Positions 1 through 11,046 of a stretch of 64,000 nucleotides of DNA are shown here, one piece after another. The stretch is taken from assembly GCF_032452875.1 (NCBI RefSeq), contig NC_083878.1:61275378-61339377 (forward strand), given 5' to 3'. The notes beneath the pieces were generated by a model, which did not search any database, was not told the origin of the DNA, and saw only the letters and a program-made list of their open reading frames with translations. A program made the position numbers and the translations under genes. Source of the stretch: Bos javanicus (lineage: Eukaryota > Chordata > Mammalia > Artiodactyla > Bovidae). Numbering within the stretch: the stretch's first letter is position 1; every line of letters begins with the position of its first letter.

Positions 1-294
1 TAGAAGTTTTATAGTTTTATACAAGGAATAGATTGAAGGATTTTTGTCTTTGTTTTTTGTTGTTGCCTTTTCTTTCTTAGCATATGACAATCCAGTCATC
101 TCAGCTCCTTGTTGAAAGGTTATCCTTTCTCCTCTGAACTGTCTTTTCATTTTTGTTGAAAATTAATTGACTATATAGTTTTGGGTCAATTTCTGTATTG
201 TGTTCTGTTCCAGTGATCCATTTATCTACCTTTATACCATACAAAACTATGTTGATACTGTCTCTTTAACCCAAGTTTTTAAATTCAGGAAGTG
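1..294 (-). mobile_element. Old L1 ORF2 fragment, antisense (left half)
   Basis: The + strand reads as reverse-complement mammalian L1 ORF2: a segment resembling the GTTGAAAATTAATTGAC stretch, then the 'attctgttccattgatc'-type segment, then text close to the canonical 'tcaggaagtgta'. It is interrupted by the LTR at 301-1574 and resumes at 1581. The copy is clearly diverged. The exact L1 subfamily is not assigned. Confidence 0.7.
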
Positions 295-300
295 TAGGCC
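295..300. repeat. 6 bp target-site duplication, left of LTR
   Basis: TAGGCC lies directly before the TG of the LTR and is repeated exactly at 1575-1580 directly after its CA. Six bases is the usual duplication size for beta/ERVK-type integrases. Confidence 0.85.
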
Positions 301-1574
301 TGCCGGGGTCCAGCCCCGGCTGATCCAGGGTATTCAAAGGGGAGACGGCTTCGGCGACTATTTAAATATTCATCAAAGATATAAAGAGTAATAGAATGAG
401 GATAGCTCAGTAGGAAAATTCAGTGGAGAAAAGAAGCTGAGTAGCTTGGTTTACGCGGGAGACCAATACAACTTCAAGACAAGAAGCTTGCACCACTTAC
501 GTAGGCCGCAGGCGTCCTTCCGTTCTCCCGAAGGAGAGGAGACACTGAGGCCTCCCCGGTCGGATCTTAGAAGCCCAGGCATAATTAGTAAGCATGGTGG
601 GTTCCGCGCTCCAGATGGAGACTCAACCAGAGTGAGAGAGAGAGCGACATGGGGAGACCAGTCTTTCGAGGAACTGATCCCAATTCTTTATTTTCCAGAG
701 TCTGTTTTTATACACTGAGATGTTATACAAAAGTCACGTGGGGACAGCAGTCCTGACTTTTATTAAAGTCAGGTGCTTCACACAAATGTATACAGAGGTC
801 TTAGGGGTGTTACATCATCTTCTGGCCAGGGCGGGGCCTGCTGACAATTTACGACCCTCTCCTTGTGACAACGGTCAGTCAACCAGGACACTTACTTCTC
901 CAGGGGTGATTATTCTTAAAACAGATGACACCCAAATAAAGTTACATTCCTATAGGGTGATGGTGTAGTGGGTTTTAGTTAAGGAAAGAATTTACTTAGC
1001 CTAAGGTCTAACGTGATTAATATCAAAGGTTAATACTTATTTCTTTTATATATTCATTAATGTGTGTAAGGGCAGGGGATGTGGAGTCTTAGCAACAAAC
1101 ATTGGCTCAACAAATGAAAAACCCTTCACCAATACAATTTCTAATCAGCCCATTATACTTATAGTTTTATAACTTTTCTAAGGAACCTGTTTTTAGAAGG
1201 TTTAAAGCATCTCGTGCCTCTCATGGTTGGGAGGCTGTGAGCAATCACATGTGACCGGACAAGCCTGTCAGGCAGGCCAGAGAACCTTCAGAGGAGTTTG
1301 TAGGTTAAAACACTCTTATCGCGCCCAGGAATTATTATTAACTGGAGCTCTAAGTTACTTCTTCTCCGAAAGAGGTGGTGGGGGACAGCCCCCAGTAAAG
1401 TCAGAGGTGTAGGTGAAAGCACAAAGTAGTAAAGTAGGCAGGCTCTGGTTATGGGGGTAGATGCTCGAGGATTTCCAGGGGGACTCCTGAGGCTCGATCC
1501 CGCCTTTGCGTATGTCGAGCCTCCTTCCTCATGACCTTTTCCATGGGCGGAGTACCTCACACTGGCCCCCAACA
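301..1574 (-). mobile_element. Solo ERVK-type LTR (BTLTR1-like), antisense
   Basis: A 1274 bp element with TG...CA ends and perfect 6 bp duplications on both sides. Read on the minus strand it starts TGTTGGGGGCC and ends GACCCCGGCA, a short imperfect inverted repeat. On that strand a TATAAAAA box (705-712) is followed closely by an AATAAA signal (687-692), the usual U3/R arrangement, then a GC-rich R/U5. No internal proviral sequence is present, so this is a solo LTR left by recombination. It interrupts an old L1. It is the most GC-rich and least decayed piece of the first 3 kb, suggesting a fairly recent insertion. The match to the ruminant BTLTR1 group is from memory of its start sequence. 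Confidence 0.88.
687..712 (-). promoter_or_regulatory. LTR TATA box and polyadenylation signal
   Basis: Minus-strand TATAAAAA at 705-712 and AATAAA at 687-692 lie about 12 bases apart inside the LTR. This is the core promoter and 3'-processing arrangement of an ERVK LTR. Both point away from EHBP1, so any transcript would be antisense to the gene. Confidence 0.65.
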
Positions 1575-1830
1575 TAGGCCCACTAAGTTTGTTCTATTTC
1601 AAAGTTGGGTCTATTTCAAAATTGTGTTCTAGGCCCTTTGCATTTCCATATATACAAACTTTAGAATCAGCTTGTCAATTTCTGATTGGGGTTGCATGGA
1701 ATCTGTATTTCTGTTTGGAGATAATTGATGAATCCATGAATAAAGCTTCTCTCTCCATTCATTTAGGTCTTTGATTTCTCCCAGTAGTGTTTTATAGTTC
1801 TCAGTGTACAAGTATTCCACATTTTTAGTC
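1575..1830 (-). mobile_element. Old L1 ORF2 fragment, antisense (right half)
   Basis: It begins with the second TAGGCC duplication copy and continues the L1 interrupted at 300. Text such as 'gaatcagcttgtcaatttct' is canonical reverse-complement L1. Minus-strand translation 1629-1820 gives a degenerate L1 ORF2 stretch. Confidence 0.7.
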
Positions 1831-1899
1831 TAGTGTATGCCATGGCATTTCATAAAGTTAAAATTTTTTTACTTTGAATTAATTATGAATTCATATCTG

Positions 1900-2033
1900 G
1901 TTTAAGAAATAATACAGAAACAATCCCATACTTTATCCAGTTACCCCCAGTAGTAGTATCTTGCAAAGCTATATATAGTATATATCACAGCAAGGATATT
2001 GACATTTATACAGTTAAGACATAAAATATTTCT
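1900..2033 (-). mobile_element. L1M-type 3' region fragment, antisense
   Basis: Sequence around the 'cagttacccccagtagta' and 'ggatattgacattta' stretches resembles the old L1 3' untranslated region read in reverse. It resumes after the BovB at about 2926. The match is diverged, so the subfamily is not assigned. Confidence 0.5.
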
Positions 2034-2925
2034 CAGTTCAGTTCAGTTGCTCAGTCGTGTCTGACTCTTTGCGACCCCATGAATTGCAGCACGCCAGGCC
2101 TCCCTGTCCATCACCAACTCCCGGAGTTTACTCAGACTCACGTCCATCGAGTCAGTGATGCCATCCAGCCATCTCATCCTCTGTTGTCCCCTTCTCCTCC
2201 TGCCCCCAATCCCTCCCAGCATCAGAGTCTTTTCCAATGAGTCAACTCTTCGCATGAGGTGGCCAAAGTACTGGAGTTTCAGTTTCAGCATCATTCCCTC
2301 CAAAGAAATCCCAGGGCTGATCTCCTTCAGAATGGACTGGTTGGATCTCCTTGCAGTCCAAGGGACTTTTAAGAATCTTCTCCAACACCACAGTTCAAAT
2401 GCATCAATTCTTCGGCACTCAGCCTTCTTCACAGTCCAACTCTCACATCCATAGATGACCACAGGAAAAACCATAGCCTTGACTAGGTGGACCTTTGTTG
2501 GCAAAGTAATGTCTCTGCTTTTGAATATGCTATCTAGGTTGGTCATAACTTTCCTTCCAAGGAGTAAGCATCTTTTAATTTCATGGCTGCAGTCACCATC
2601 TGCACTGATTTTGGAGCCCCCCAAAATAAAGTCTGACACTGTTTCCATTGTTTCCCCATCTATTTCCCATGAAGTGATAGGACCAGATGCCATCATCTTC
2701 ATTTTCTAAATGTTGAGCTTTAAGCCAACTTTTTCACTCTCCACTTTCACTTTCAAGAGTCTTTTTAGTTCCTCTTCACTTTCTGCCATAAGGGTGGTGT
2801 CATCTGTATATCTGAGGTTATTGATCTTTCTCCCAGCAATCTTGATTCCAGCTTGTGCTTCTTCCAGCCCAGCGTTTCTCATGATGTACTCTGCATAGAA
2901 GTTAAATAAGCAGGGTGACAATATC
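2034..2925 (-). mobile_element. BovB LINE fragment, antisense, 5'-truncated
   Basis: The + strand starts with the (TTCAG)n-type BovB 3' tail followed by the TGCTCAGTCGTGTC signature. The minus strand then carries the C-terminal part of the BovB reverse transcriptase ORF: 219 residues are open (2043-2702) including GRKVMTNLDSI, YGCESWTVKKAE and WLDGITDSMD. A frame break separates a further open stretch (2706-2927) with RYTDDTTLMAESEEEL, the place of the polymerase YADD box, here YTDD. Endonuclease and most of the polymerase are missing. No clear duplication is seen. Confidence 0.93.
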
Positions 2926-3115
2926 ACGAAAACACCCAGAGTTTGCCTTTTATAGCCACAACCACTGTGTTCTCCATTTCCGTAATTTTGTCATTTCAAG
3001 GATATTATATGAATGGAATCAATCTTATTCTTTTCACTGTAATTCTCTGGCGATTCATCCAAGTTGTTAACATTTATCGATAATCCTCCATGGTATGGAT
3101 GTACGACTGTTAAAA
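2926..3115 (-). mobile_element. L1M-type 3' region fragment, antisense (continuation)
   Basis: After the BovB the text resumes with 'atatgaatggaatcaat' and 'ggcgattcatccaagttgtt', which match the reversed old L1 3' region. This supports insertion of the BovB into that L1. Confidence 0.5.
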
Positions 3116-3791
3116 CATTCACCTGGTGGAGGACTTAAGGTGAATACCTTAAACGTGTACCAAGTTAATGAGTAATATGTTATTTTGTACATGTAACTCA
3201 GTTTACACATTTGGTACCATTCTATAATAAAACTGATTAATGTACTTAAATCTTAATCCCCGTTGAGTTTGATTGTAAAGAACTATCTCACAAAAGTAGC
3301 TTTAGAATGTTGGATAAAGCTACTTTGTAAATCTGGCTAGGAAAAAAAATCTGTTTTAAAGATGTTTTTGTGACTGCAGCCATCAGGTCATATTTTAAAA
3401 TAAACTCTTCAGCCACTTATTAAGTTCTTCCTTTATGGTAAGTGTTATAAACCCTTAAGAAAAGGACTTGTTTTGCCTCCCATTGTATTGCCTATCCTAA
3501 TGTGTAATGGATGTTCAGTACATTTTTTTTTAATGAAAAAAATGCACTACATTGTTGCTTGTGGCAACTTTGGTAAAAATTAGAATAACTGAGGGATTTC
3601 GCCCAATTTTGCCTTAAATTTCTTTATTGGACAAGTTATTAAACTTCTTTGGCTTGGTTTCATCTCTTTCATCCTTAAAAAGCATACCAAGTTTTAAGAT
3701 ACAAGCTGAAATAGCTGCAGGATCCTCTTGTGAGATATTAACTGGGAGAACAGACTTTACAGGTTCTCAGTAATGCATATTGCCTAGTACT
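3116..3791. other. Intron, nothing recognised
   Basis: AT-rich sequence without a convincing repeat, exon or RNA gene. Short homopolymer runs only. Confidence 0.4.
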
Positions 3792-3801
3792 AGTAGGTGC
3801 T

Positions 3802-4069
3802 ATGGAGAAGGCAATGGCACCCCACTCCAGTACTCTTGCCTGGAAAATCCCATGGACGGAGGAGCCTGGTAGACTGCAGACCATGGGGTCGTGAAGAGTC
3901 GGACACGACTGAGCGACTTCAGTTTCACTTTTCACTTTCATGCATTGGAGAAGGAAATGGCAACCCACTCCAGTGTTCATGCCTGGAGAATCCCAGGGAC
4001 GGGGGAGCGTGGTGGGCCGCCGTCTATGGGGTTGCACAGAGTCGGACACGCCTGATACGACTTAGCAGC
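3802..4069 (+). mobile_element. BOV-A2 SINE
   Basis: Two tandem BovB-derived monomers, each beginning GGAGAAGG.AATGG and ending near the GAGTCGGACACG stretch, separated by a TTTCACTTTTCACTTTCATGC linker and ending in an AGCAGC tail. A 10 bp duplication AGTAGGTGCT flanks it (3792-3801 and 4070-4079). Confidence 0.93.
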
Positions 4070-4139
4070 AGTAGGTGCTTAGTGCATTTTAACTGAAAAA
4101 ATGAATCTTAATTCATTTTTCTTTGGTTTGTTTATCTTA

Positions 4140-4262
4140 CAAGTGATAAAACCAAAACCCAGAATGAATGTTATTAATGCTAACATCACACAGCTGTATA
4201 AACTGCAGGGCAAGAACTGGAGTTCAAGTTCCTGGCTCTAGCACAGTTTTCTTTCTAGATAT
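4140..4262 (-). mobile_element. Possible MIR, antisense
   Basis: The order 'aaacccaga...catcacacagctgtataa...actggagttcaagttcctgg...ctagcacag' follows the reversed MIR consensus (hydrogen-poor matches around TCACACAGCT). It is highly diverged and could be chance. Confidence 0.4.
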
Positions 4263-4394
4263 TATTTCAAATCTGAGTCAGGTATAGAGAGAATGATTGG
4301 AAAATGAAGTACATGGTGCTCCATAAGATCCTTAATACCAAGATCGTGCCACAGAGTAAGTTGTATATTCCACCTGAAATTATGCTGTTGAGAC

Positions 4395-4600
4395 CAGAGA
4401 CTATGCCTTTTCATAAGAAGAGCAAGTTATTCAACATCTCTATCCTTCAGTGTGCTCACCTGTAAAAGAGGGATAATTGTGATTGTCTCACAAAGCTGTT
4501 ATGAGGATTAAATTTGTGTGTAAAGTACTCAGAATATTGCCTGGTACATAGTAAGTGCTATTCTGTAAGTGCTAACTGCTAGTACTACATCATTGATATT
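4395..4600 (+). mobile_element. MIR SINE
   Basis: The sequence 'caacatctctatcc...cagtgtgctcacctgtaaaag.gggataat...gttatgaggattaaat...gcctggtacatagtaagtgct' follows the MIR core and 3' end closely. It is an old mammal-wide element. Confidence 0.8.
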
Positions 4601-5865
4601 GTCGTTGTTGTTAATGCATTTGTCCTAGAATCTGACTCCCCAAAAAAGCATTAGGCTATTTTCTTAGAGTTTGTTTTTAACTTTTCCTTCCTTCCTCAGT
4701 GACTTTCAAGCCCTTGGGGTGGAGGTGTGTAGGCTTAGTGAGATTATAAAAAAAAGAAAAGTTCATGATTGTTGTCACTGATAGATAGTCTTTGTTTCTA
4801 AAGTATTTTTGAACTGAGGCATCTATCATGTATATGTATTGGGGAAGAAAGGTAACAATCTCCTGAAACTTAGGAAGACTTTTTAGCAAAAGCATATTTT
4901 TTTAACTTTCTTAAAACTATCATCCATGAAATATATATAGTTGTACTTTTTGGAAAAAGATAGGATTTTCAAAAATTATTTTATTTTTCCTGCCACCTAG
5001 ATTCTTTAATAATATACTTGGTGATTTCAAAACTGTGAATAGTTTTAAACCACTGGTATAGACTATATACATTAAAGGGGTTGGAGGACCAAGAAACCAT
5101 CTTTACCTCCTGAGTTATATGCTGTTAAATTAACTTTTAGAGATATTTAGTCTTTAGAGGATCCATTAAATCTTGTGGTTTTTTTTTTTTTCAGTTTTCC
5201 TCCTTATCTGGGCAGAGCAGTTATTTTATTTGTTGCTGAGGAAGCTGGCCACAAATTTTTCATGAATGGAATAAATAACAATTAAGGGGAGTGTTCATTC
5301 TCTCCAGTACCTACCCATAATATTCATGAAGGAAGGAAGATTGCTGGATAACAATGGGAACTTCTTCCCCACTGTAGCTTGCACACAGCTTCCTTGGTAC
5401 TCCCAACCCTGCTTGCTCACTGACTTGTAACCAATTAAGTAGGAAAGGAGCCAGTAGTGATTTTTCAGTACTGTGCAACATCTGTTAATCAGGTTCACAT
5501 CATCTACTTGTTATATCATCAAGATTTAACTTTAATACCTAAATTAAAGTTTTGCGGATTTACAGAAAAAATTGTTAAAAAGTAACAAGTAGTCATCAAA
5601 TCGCCATTGCTTTCTGGTTGTTTTTATTATATACTATTGTAAAACCACAACTATCCCAACTTCTAGTTTGAATATGTAAAAAATACGTATTATGAGTAAT
5701 TCACATTCTTAATTATTAGTTGCAGTCCTGGGTCCACCTCTACTAGAGGGCAGAGAGTGTTTTATCACCAGGATGAATCCAGTTTCCAGCCCATGATTTA
5801 GTCCTTAGCATAGTAGAATATAGGGAAAATGTCTGTCTTGATGCTAGGGTTTTTTTTTTTTTTTG
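4601..5865. other. Intron, nothing recognised
   Basis: AT-rich intron with T-runs at about 5180-5192 and 5851-5864. No repeat family or exon-like segment was recognised. Confidence 0.4.
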
Positions 5866-6908
5866 CTAGCTGTTCTCAAACTGTGGTCTGTGGAGGAACA
5901 TGAGATGGTTTCATGGCTTTGTGAATTAAAGGACTTTTGCATAATAAGACTAAGACATTATTTGCTTTCTTCATTCTGTTGACATTTGCACAGATTGAGC
6001 AGAAGCAGTGATAGGTAAAACCCACTGGTACCAGCACATGAATCAAGGCAGTAGCACCAAATTGTTAGTCATTGTCATTGTATTCTTCATGATCATGAAC
6101 TCTCAGTTTAAAAAAAAGCCTGTTTCACCTAAGAATGTCTTTATAAAACAGTAAAAAGAACTAATTTTTAAATCTTGATCCTTAAGGTACACAAACTTCT
6201 ATTCTGTGTGACAAAATGGGCAGTGTGCATAGAACACTTCATCAAAGTGTCGTCTTCTTGAGGGAAAGCACTTGCACTACGGCTTGAGTTATAAACTGCG
6301 CTAGGTGCCTGTATCAGGGAACACCATTTTTACTTGAAAGAATGACTGACAAACTGTGGTTGTTTAGTCTTTGCGATTTAGTAGTTATTTCCTTGAAAAG
6401 GAGCAAAATGATTCTGTCATTTCAAGGGGAACAACTGACAATGTTTGTTGCCACTGATAAATTAGAGTTTTCAAGCAGAAGTTAGAATTTGGGGAAATTC
6501 ATATCTGCCCCTTTAAGTCTGAGATCTTCCCAGTACTTAGAAGACTTTTCTAAACAGATTGGTAATATTAAATCTTATTTTTAATATTATATAATAAAAT
6601 GTGTCAACATGTGAAATATCTACATAATTTATGGAATTAATATTTGCCAAATGACCAGTGGATAATGTTTCAAAATTATGCATAGATAATTTCACAGTGC
6701 AAGATAGATCAGTAGGTTTTAATAGAGTTTAAAACATTCATTGATGTGGTTTCAAATTCTACAAAGCAACTAACCTTTAAGAAACCACCATTTGTGAGTT
6801 TTGGTTTAGTATCACAGAAAAATATCCACAACTGTCTGAAAAGGCTTTTAAAATTCCCTTTTCCACCATGTATCTGTGTGCTGGATTTTCTTCATTCAAT
6901 TAAAACAG
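5866..6908 (+). mobile_element. hAT-Charlie DNA transposon relic (5' part, transposase remains)
   Basis: It starts with a TTCTCAAACTGTGGTC-type terminal repeat. Conceptual translation in broken frames follows a Charlie-type hAT transposase: 'ggggaacaactgacaatgtttgttgcc', 'ccaaatgaccagtgg', 'gtgcaagatagatcagt', and an open piece at 6746-6850 containing STKQLTFKKPPFVSFG where the family has a similar LTFKK stretch. Frames are interrupted by stops and indels, so it cannot make transposase. A BovB splits it at 6908 and it resumes at about 7604. Confidence 0.75.
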
Positions 6909-7603
6909 CGTTTCAGTTCAGTTCAGTTCAGTTCAGTTGCTCAGTCGTGTCCAACTCTTTGCAACCCCTTGAACCGCAGCACACCAGGCTCCCTGTCCAT
7001 CACCAACTCCCTGGAGTCCACCTAAACCCATGTCCATTGAGTCGGTGATGCCATCCAACCATCTCATCCTTTGTCATTCCCTCTCCTCCTGCCCTCAATC
7101 TTTCCCAGCAGCAGGGTCTTTTCCAGTGAGTCAGTTCTTCGCATCAGGTGGCCAAAGTGTTGAAGTTTCAGCTTAACATCAGCCCCTCTGATGAACACCC
7201 AGGACTGATCTCCTTTAGGATGGACTGGTTGGATCTCCTTGTAGTCCAAGGGACTCTCAAGAGTCTTCTCCAACACCACAGTTCAAAAGCATAAGTTCTT
7301 CAGCACTCAGCTTTCTTTATAGTCCAACTCTCACATCCATATATGACCACTGGAAAAACCATAGTCTTGACTAGACGGACCTTTGTTGGCAAAGTAATGT
7401 CTCTGCTTTTTAATATGCTGTCTAGGTTGGTCATAACTTTCCTTCCAAGGAGTAAGCATCTTAATTTCATGGCTGCAATCACCATCTGCAGTGATTTTGG
7501 AGCCCAGAAAAATAAAGTCAGCCACTGTTTCCACTGTTTTCCCATCTGTTTGCCATGAAGTGATGGGACTGGATGCCATGATCTTAGTTTTCTGAAACGA
7601 CAG
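6909..7603 (-). mobile_element. BovB LINE fragment, antisense
   Basis: It opens with four TTCAG units and the TGCTCAGTCGTGTC signature. Minus-strand open stretches 7064-7279 and 7300-7545 carry SLEKTLLLGKIEGRRRG and MTNLDSILKSRDITLPTKV of the BovB C-terminal ORF, with a frameshift between them. Near-identical flanks ATTAAAACAG (6899-6908) and ATTAAAAACAG (7604-7614) look like the duplication. It inserts in the hAT relic. Confidence 0.92.
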
Positions 7604-7905
7604 ATTAAAAACAGGAGCAGATATGAGAATCTAACTTATCTTCAATTAAGCTAGACAGCAAGGAGATTTAGAGAAATGTGAAACAATATCAATATTCTCA
7701 ATTTTTTTTCCTTTGGGAAATATAGTTTTCATAGATATATATTAACATGTAAGGTTTATTGTTGCTTTAAAAAGAATTTTAAAATATTTATAATTTCCTA
7801 TTTTAATTTCTAATATAGTAAATATCAGTAGATAGGTCCACATAAATAGAAGTTCTTGGGGAGTCACCAATAATTTTTAAAATCATAAAGAAGTCCTGAA
7901 ACCTT
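7604..7905 (+). mobile_element. hAT-Charlie relic (3' part)
   Basis: It continues with 'gcagatatgagaatc', 'attaagctagacagc' and 'gtgaaacaatatc', then the AT-rich 3' region ('aacatgtaaggtttattgttg', 'taaatatcagtagatag') and 'caataatttttaaaatcat', matching the end of the Charlie consensus. The last terminal repeat (GTTTGAGAACC-type) is eroded after 7900. Confidence 0.72.
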
Positions 7906-7939
7906 AATTTCAAGAATTGCTACTCTCTGCCATTTCTGT

Positions 7940-8190
7940 ATCTATCCTCTATTCTTGGCCTCTGATTTTAGTCCCAGGCCTGAGACTTTAGGAGCTTCAG
8001 ACCTGTCTTTGTTTGTGGTTTTGCCTTGAAATAATTCACATTCAACCAAACACCCATTTGGGTGAACATTAGAAGTTTCAGCTTTTCTGTATTTTTGCAG
8101 GGCTTTGAGGAGGACCAGCTTTCCCTTCAGAAGTCTAGCTCAGATGTCAGACGTAAGGCATGTGTTGACATCACTTTCTACCCTGTGATC
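7940..8190 (+). mobile_element. L2 LINE 3' region, left part
   Basis: Text such as 'aagtctagctcagatgtcag' and 'ctaccctgtgatcccatagca' follows the L2 3' end (the 'ggctcagctcaaatgtcac' and 'ctcccatagcac' region). It continues after the Bov-tA at 8401. The left limit is uncertain. Confidence 0.55.
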
Positions 8191-8204
8191 CCATAGCAGT
8201 GTGT

Positions 8205-8400
8205 GAAAGTGAAGTTGCTCAGTCGTGTCCGACTCTTTGCGACTCCGTGGACTGTAGCCCACCAGGCTCCTCTATCCATGGGATTCTCCAGGCAAAAATA
8301 CTGGAGTGGATTGCCATTTCCTTCTCCAGGATATCTTCCCGATCCAGGGATTGAACCCAGATCTCCCGCATTGCAGGCAGACGCTTTAACCTCTGAGGCA
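8205..8400 (-). mobile_element. Bov-tA SINE, antisense
   Basis: On the minus strand a tRNA-Glu-like head with a GGTTCAATCCCTGG B box leads into the BovB-derived 3' body ending GAGTCGGACACGACTGAG. Flanks CCATAGCAGTGTGT (8191-8204) and CCATAGCAGAGTGT (8401-8414) are a 14 bp duplication with one difference. It splits an L2. Confidence 0.92.
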
Positions 8401-8572
8401 CCATAGCAGAGTGTAGGAACCTTATTTTATCACTCTCATCACAGTATGTTAATTGTGCCATCCTACTCAGTTACGAATTCTTCAGTGCCAAGGGTCATTT
8501 CTTACTTTTACATCCTTGGTATTTTTAGTAGAAAGAATGCACTGAATGTTAGAAAAGTTTGTTGATGACTTA
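8401..8572 (+). mobile_element. L2 LINE 3' end, right part
   Basis: It resumes with 'cttattttatcactctcatcacagtatgttaattg' (the 'agcacttatcacattgtattgtaatt' zone) and ends with 'aagggtcatttcttac', 'catccttggtattt' and 'agaatgcactgaatgtt', the order of the L2 3' end. Only matching fragments are given here. Confidence 0.65.
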
Positions 8573-9065
8573 CCATCCTATTAGAATCTGTGTCAAACTA
8601 CAGTCTCATTGAATTTTTTTAAATTAACAATAGAAATTAAAATAGGTCTTTCTGAGATTGCTGTATATCAAATTCATTATAAAGAAAGCACACCATGTAA
8701 ACCATGTAAACTTGCAGCACTGTTAATTCATGGAAGTTTTCATATAAAAATGTGGCTATTTAATTGTTACTTCTTTAAATAATTAACTTGAGGATTTTGG
8801 TGTAGTTTAATTGTATTTGTATTTGATACAACTTGGCAAATGAAATAAAAACACTTTTATTTCTTAAAAACATTCTCCAATTTTGATATTTATGATGTTA
8901 AAAATCATTTATAGTCAAACTCTTCATGCACTGTTTGATTTTTGTCAAGTCCCTTAGTCTGTCTGAAGCTTTTCTCTAAAATATGGATAATAACAAGTCA
9001 CAGGATTGTTGAAAGTATTTTTATTGGACATATCTACCCCATGGACATATCTTCCCCTTTGTATT

Positions 9066-9200
9066 TGGAGAAGGAAATGGCAACCCACTCCAGTATTCTT
9101 GCCTGGAGAATCCCATGGACGGAGGAGCTTGGTGGGCTACAGTCCACGGGTAGCAAAGAGTCGGACACGACTGAATGACTTCACTTTTACTTCACTTTCA
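9066..9200 (+). mobile_element. BOV-A monomer SINE
   Basis: A single BOV-A-type unit from GGAGAAGGAAATGGCAACCC to the GAGTCGGACACGACTGA end and a TTCACTTTTACTTCAC tail. A perfect 12 bp duplication CCCCTTTGTATT flanks it (9054-9065 and 9201-9212). Confidence 0.92.
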
Positions 9201-9212
9201 CCCCTTTGTATT

Positions 9213-9974
9213 ATTTAAAGTGGTGGCTTCCAGGGTGACCCCCAGCATGCTCAGGACAGTGCTCAGGGTATGGAAAGAGTATATTCAAACTTGTATCTGC
9301 ATGTTTTAATCTAAAATTAAGAAAGAAATTAAGCTTTACTAACATTTAATATATAGCATAACATGGGTACCTTCACTTAACCTATGAATCTACATATTAG
9401 AGAGTCACATACCCAGTAGAAGATGGAAAGAATCTTGTGGAAAAGGAAGTAAGAATATGAGAGAAATCCTCAATCTATCCTTTTCATCAGAAAAACATAG
9501 GCTTCCACTTATAGTCACTGAATTTTTATGATTCTTTAAACTTCCACTCACGTTACATTGGCCATACTATTCATATGGCTATTCTTTGCTACAAGGTAAA
9601 TTAGGAAAAGTGAGTACCAGGCTTTTCCTGAATCCTTAGAAGTAAGCATGAGAATGCATGCTAGTTAGCCAACCTATAGAGTGCTACAAGAACATTTCCG
9701 TATTTTGTTGCTAAAAACAGCACCTGTGTCTCACCTATTTAAACTCTCTTATCAGTACACATTAAGAAACTGAAACAATTTTATAACCTGCTTTAAAGGT
9801 CAAATAAATCTTAGTGGGATTTTAACTGCAACTAACTGACATCAGGAAATAATAACTAGGTGAGTATCAATAGAAATTTTTTGCATGGTTGATACATGGA
9901 ATTGAAAAATGAGTATGCTGATTCAGTAAGCATAGCCAGTAATGTACTTTTTGAGTTTATAGTTATGTATCTCT
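9213..9974. other. Intron, nothing recognised
   Basis: No repeat, exon or RNA gene is recognisable; ordinary AT-rich intron. Confidence 0.4.
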
Positions 9975-9983
9975 GTGATATAT

Positions 9984-10410
9984 ACAGTGGTCATATATGG
10001 ATGTGAGAGTTGGACTATAAAGCTGAGTGCAGAAGAATGGATGCTTTTGAACTGTGGTGTTAGAGAAGACTCTTGAGAGTCCCTTGGACTGCAAGGAGAT
10101 CCAACCAGTCCATTCTAAAGGAGATCAGCTCTGGGATTTCTTTGGAAGGAATGGTGCTAAAGCTGAAACTCCAATACTTTGGCCACCTCATGAGAAGAGT
10201 TGATTCATTAGAAAAGACTCTGATGTTGGGAAAGATTGAGGGCAGGAGGAGAAGGGGACGACAGAGGATGAGATGGTTGGATGGCATCACTGACTCAATG
10301 GACATGGGTTTGGGTGGACTCCAGGAGTTGGTGATGAACAGGGAGGCCTGGCGTGCTGTGGTTCATGGGGTCGAAAAGAGTCGGACACGACTGAGTGACT
10401 GAACTGAACT
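9984..10410 (+). mobile_element. BovB LINE 3' fragment, sense
   Basis: Plus-strand copy of the BovB 3' 0.43 kb. The open stretch 10073-10402 holds VPWTARRSNQSILKEI, YFGHLMRRVDSLEKTLML and SRTRLSD, then (TGAAC)n. The duplication GTGATATAT is at 9975-9983 and 10411-10419. It is one of only three sense BovB copies here. Confidence 0.93.
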
Positions 10411-10760
10411 GTGATATATCTTTTCCAGCTATGACAGCCATTCAAGTACAAGTATTAACATATATATTTTAGAACCATATCTTCAATTTATAAAACCAAG
10501 TTTTTTAACAACAATTAAGCCATTTTTATCATTGTTCTTTTTTATGAGAGAAAAATCAGCTTTTATACCACTAATAAATATTTTAATTGCTAATTTCATC
10601 TTTATCTCCTTTAAAAAATTTTCCAATTACAGTATATGTTTTATAATATACTGTAGTACATTGTGTAATACATAAATAAATGTATATATATGAGGATGTT
10701 CTACTTTTTTTTTTTTGATACTGGCAGCTGATGGAAGTTGGAGACCACTAGCCAATATAA

Positions 10761-11035
10761 ATTGGAGAAGGAAATGGCAACCCACTCCAGTATTCTTGCC
10801 TGGAGAATCCCAGGGACAGGGGAGCCTGGTGGGCTGCCATCTATGGGGTAGCACAGAGTCGGACACGACTGAGCGATTTCCCTTTCACTTTTCACTTTCA
10901 TGCACTGGAGAAGGAAATGGCAACCCACTCCAGTGTTCTTGCCTGGAGAATCCCAGGGACAGGGGATCCTGGTGGGCTGCCGTCTATGGGGTCGCACAGA
11001 GTTGGACATGACTGAAGCGACTTAGCAGCAGCAGC
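10761..11035 (+). mobile_element. BOV-A2 SINE
   Basis: A complete two-monomer BOV-A2 with a (CAG)n tail at 11024-11038. The perfect 11 bp duplication AGCCAATATAA is at 10750-10760 and 11036-11046. Confidence 0.94.
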
Positions 11036-11046
11036 AGCCAATATAA

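Noticed and set aside
1288..1575. 95-residue minus-strand open frame in the LTR, as a possible viral gene
   Set aside because: It lies in the U3 part of a solo LTR; open stretches there are usual and no known product matches.
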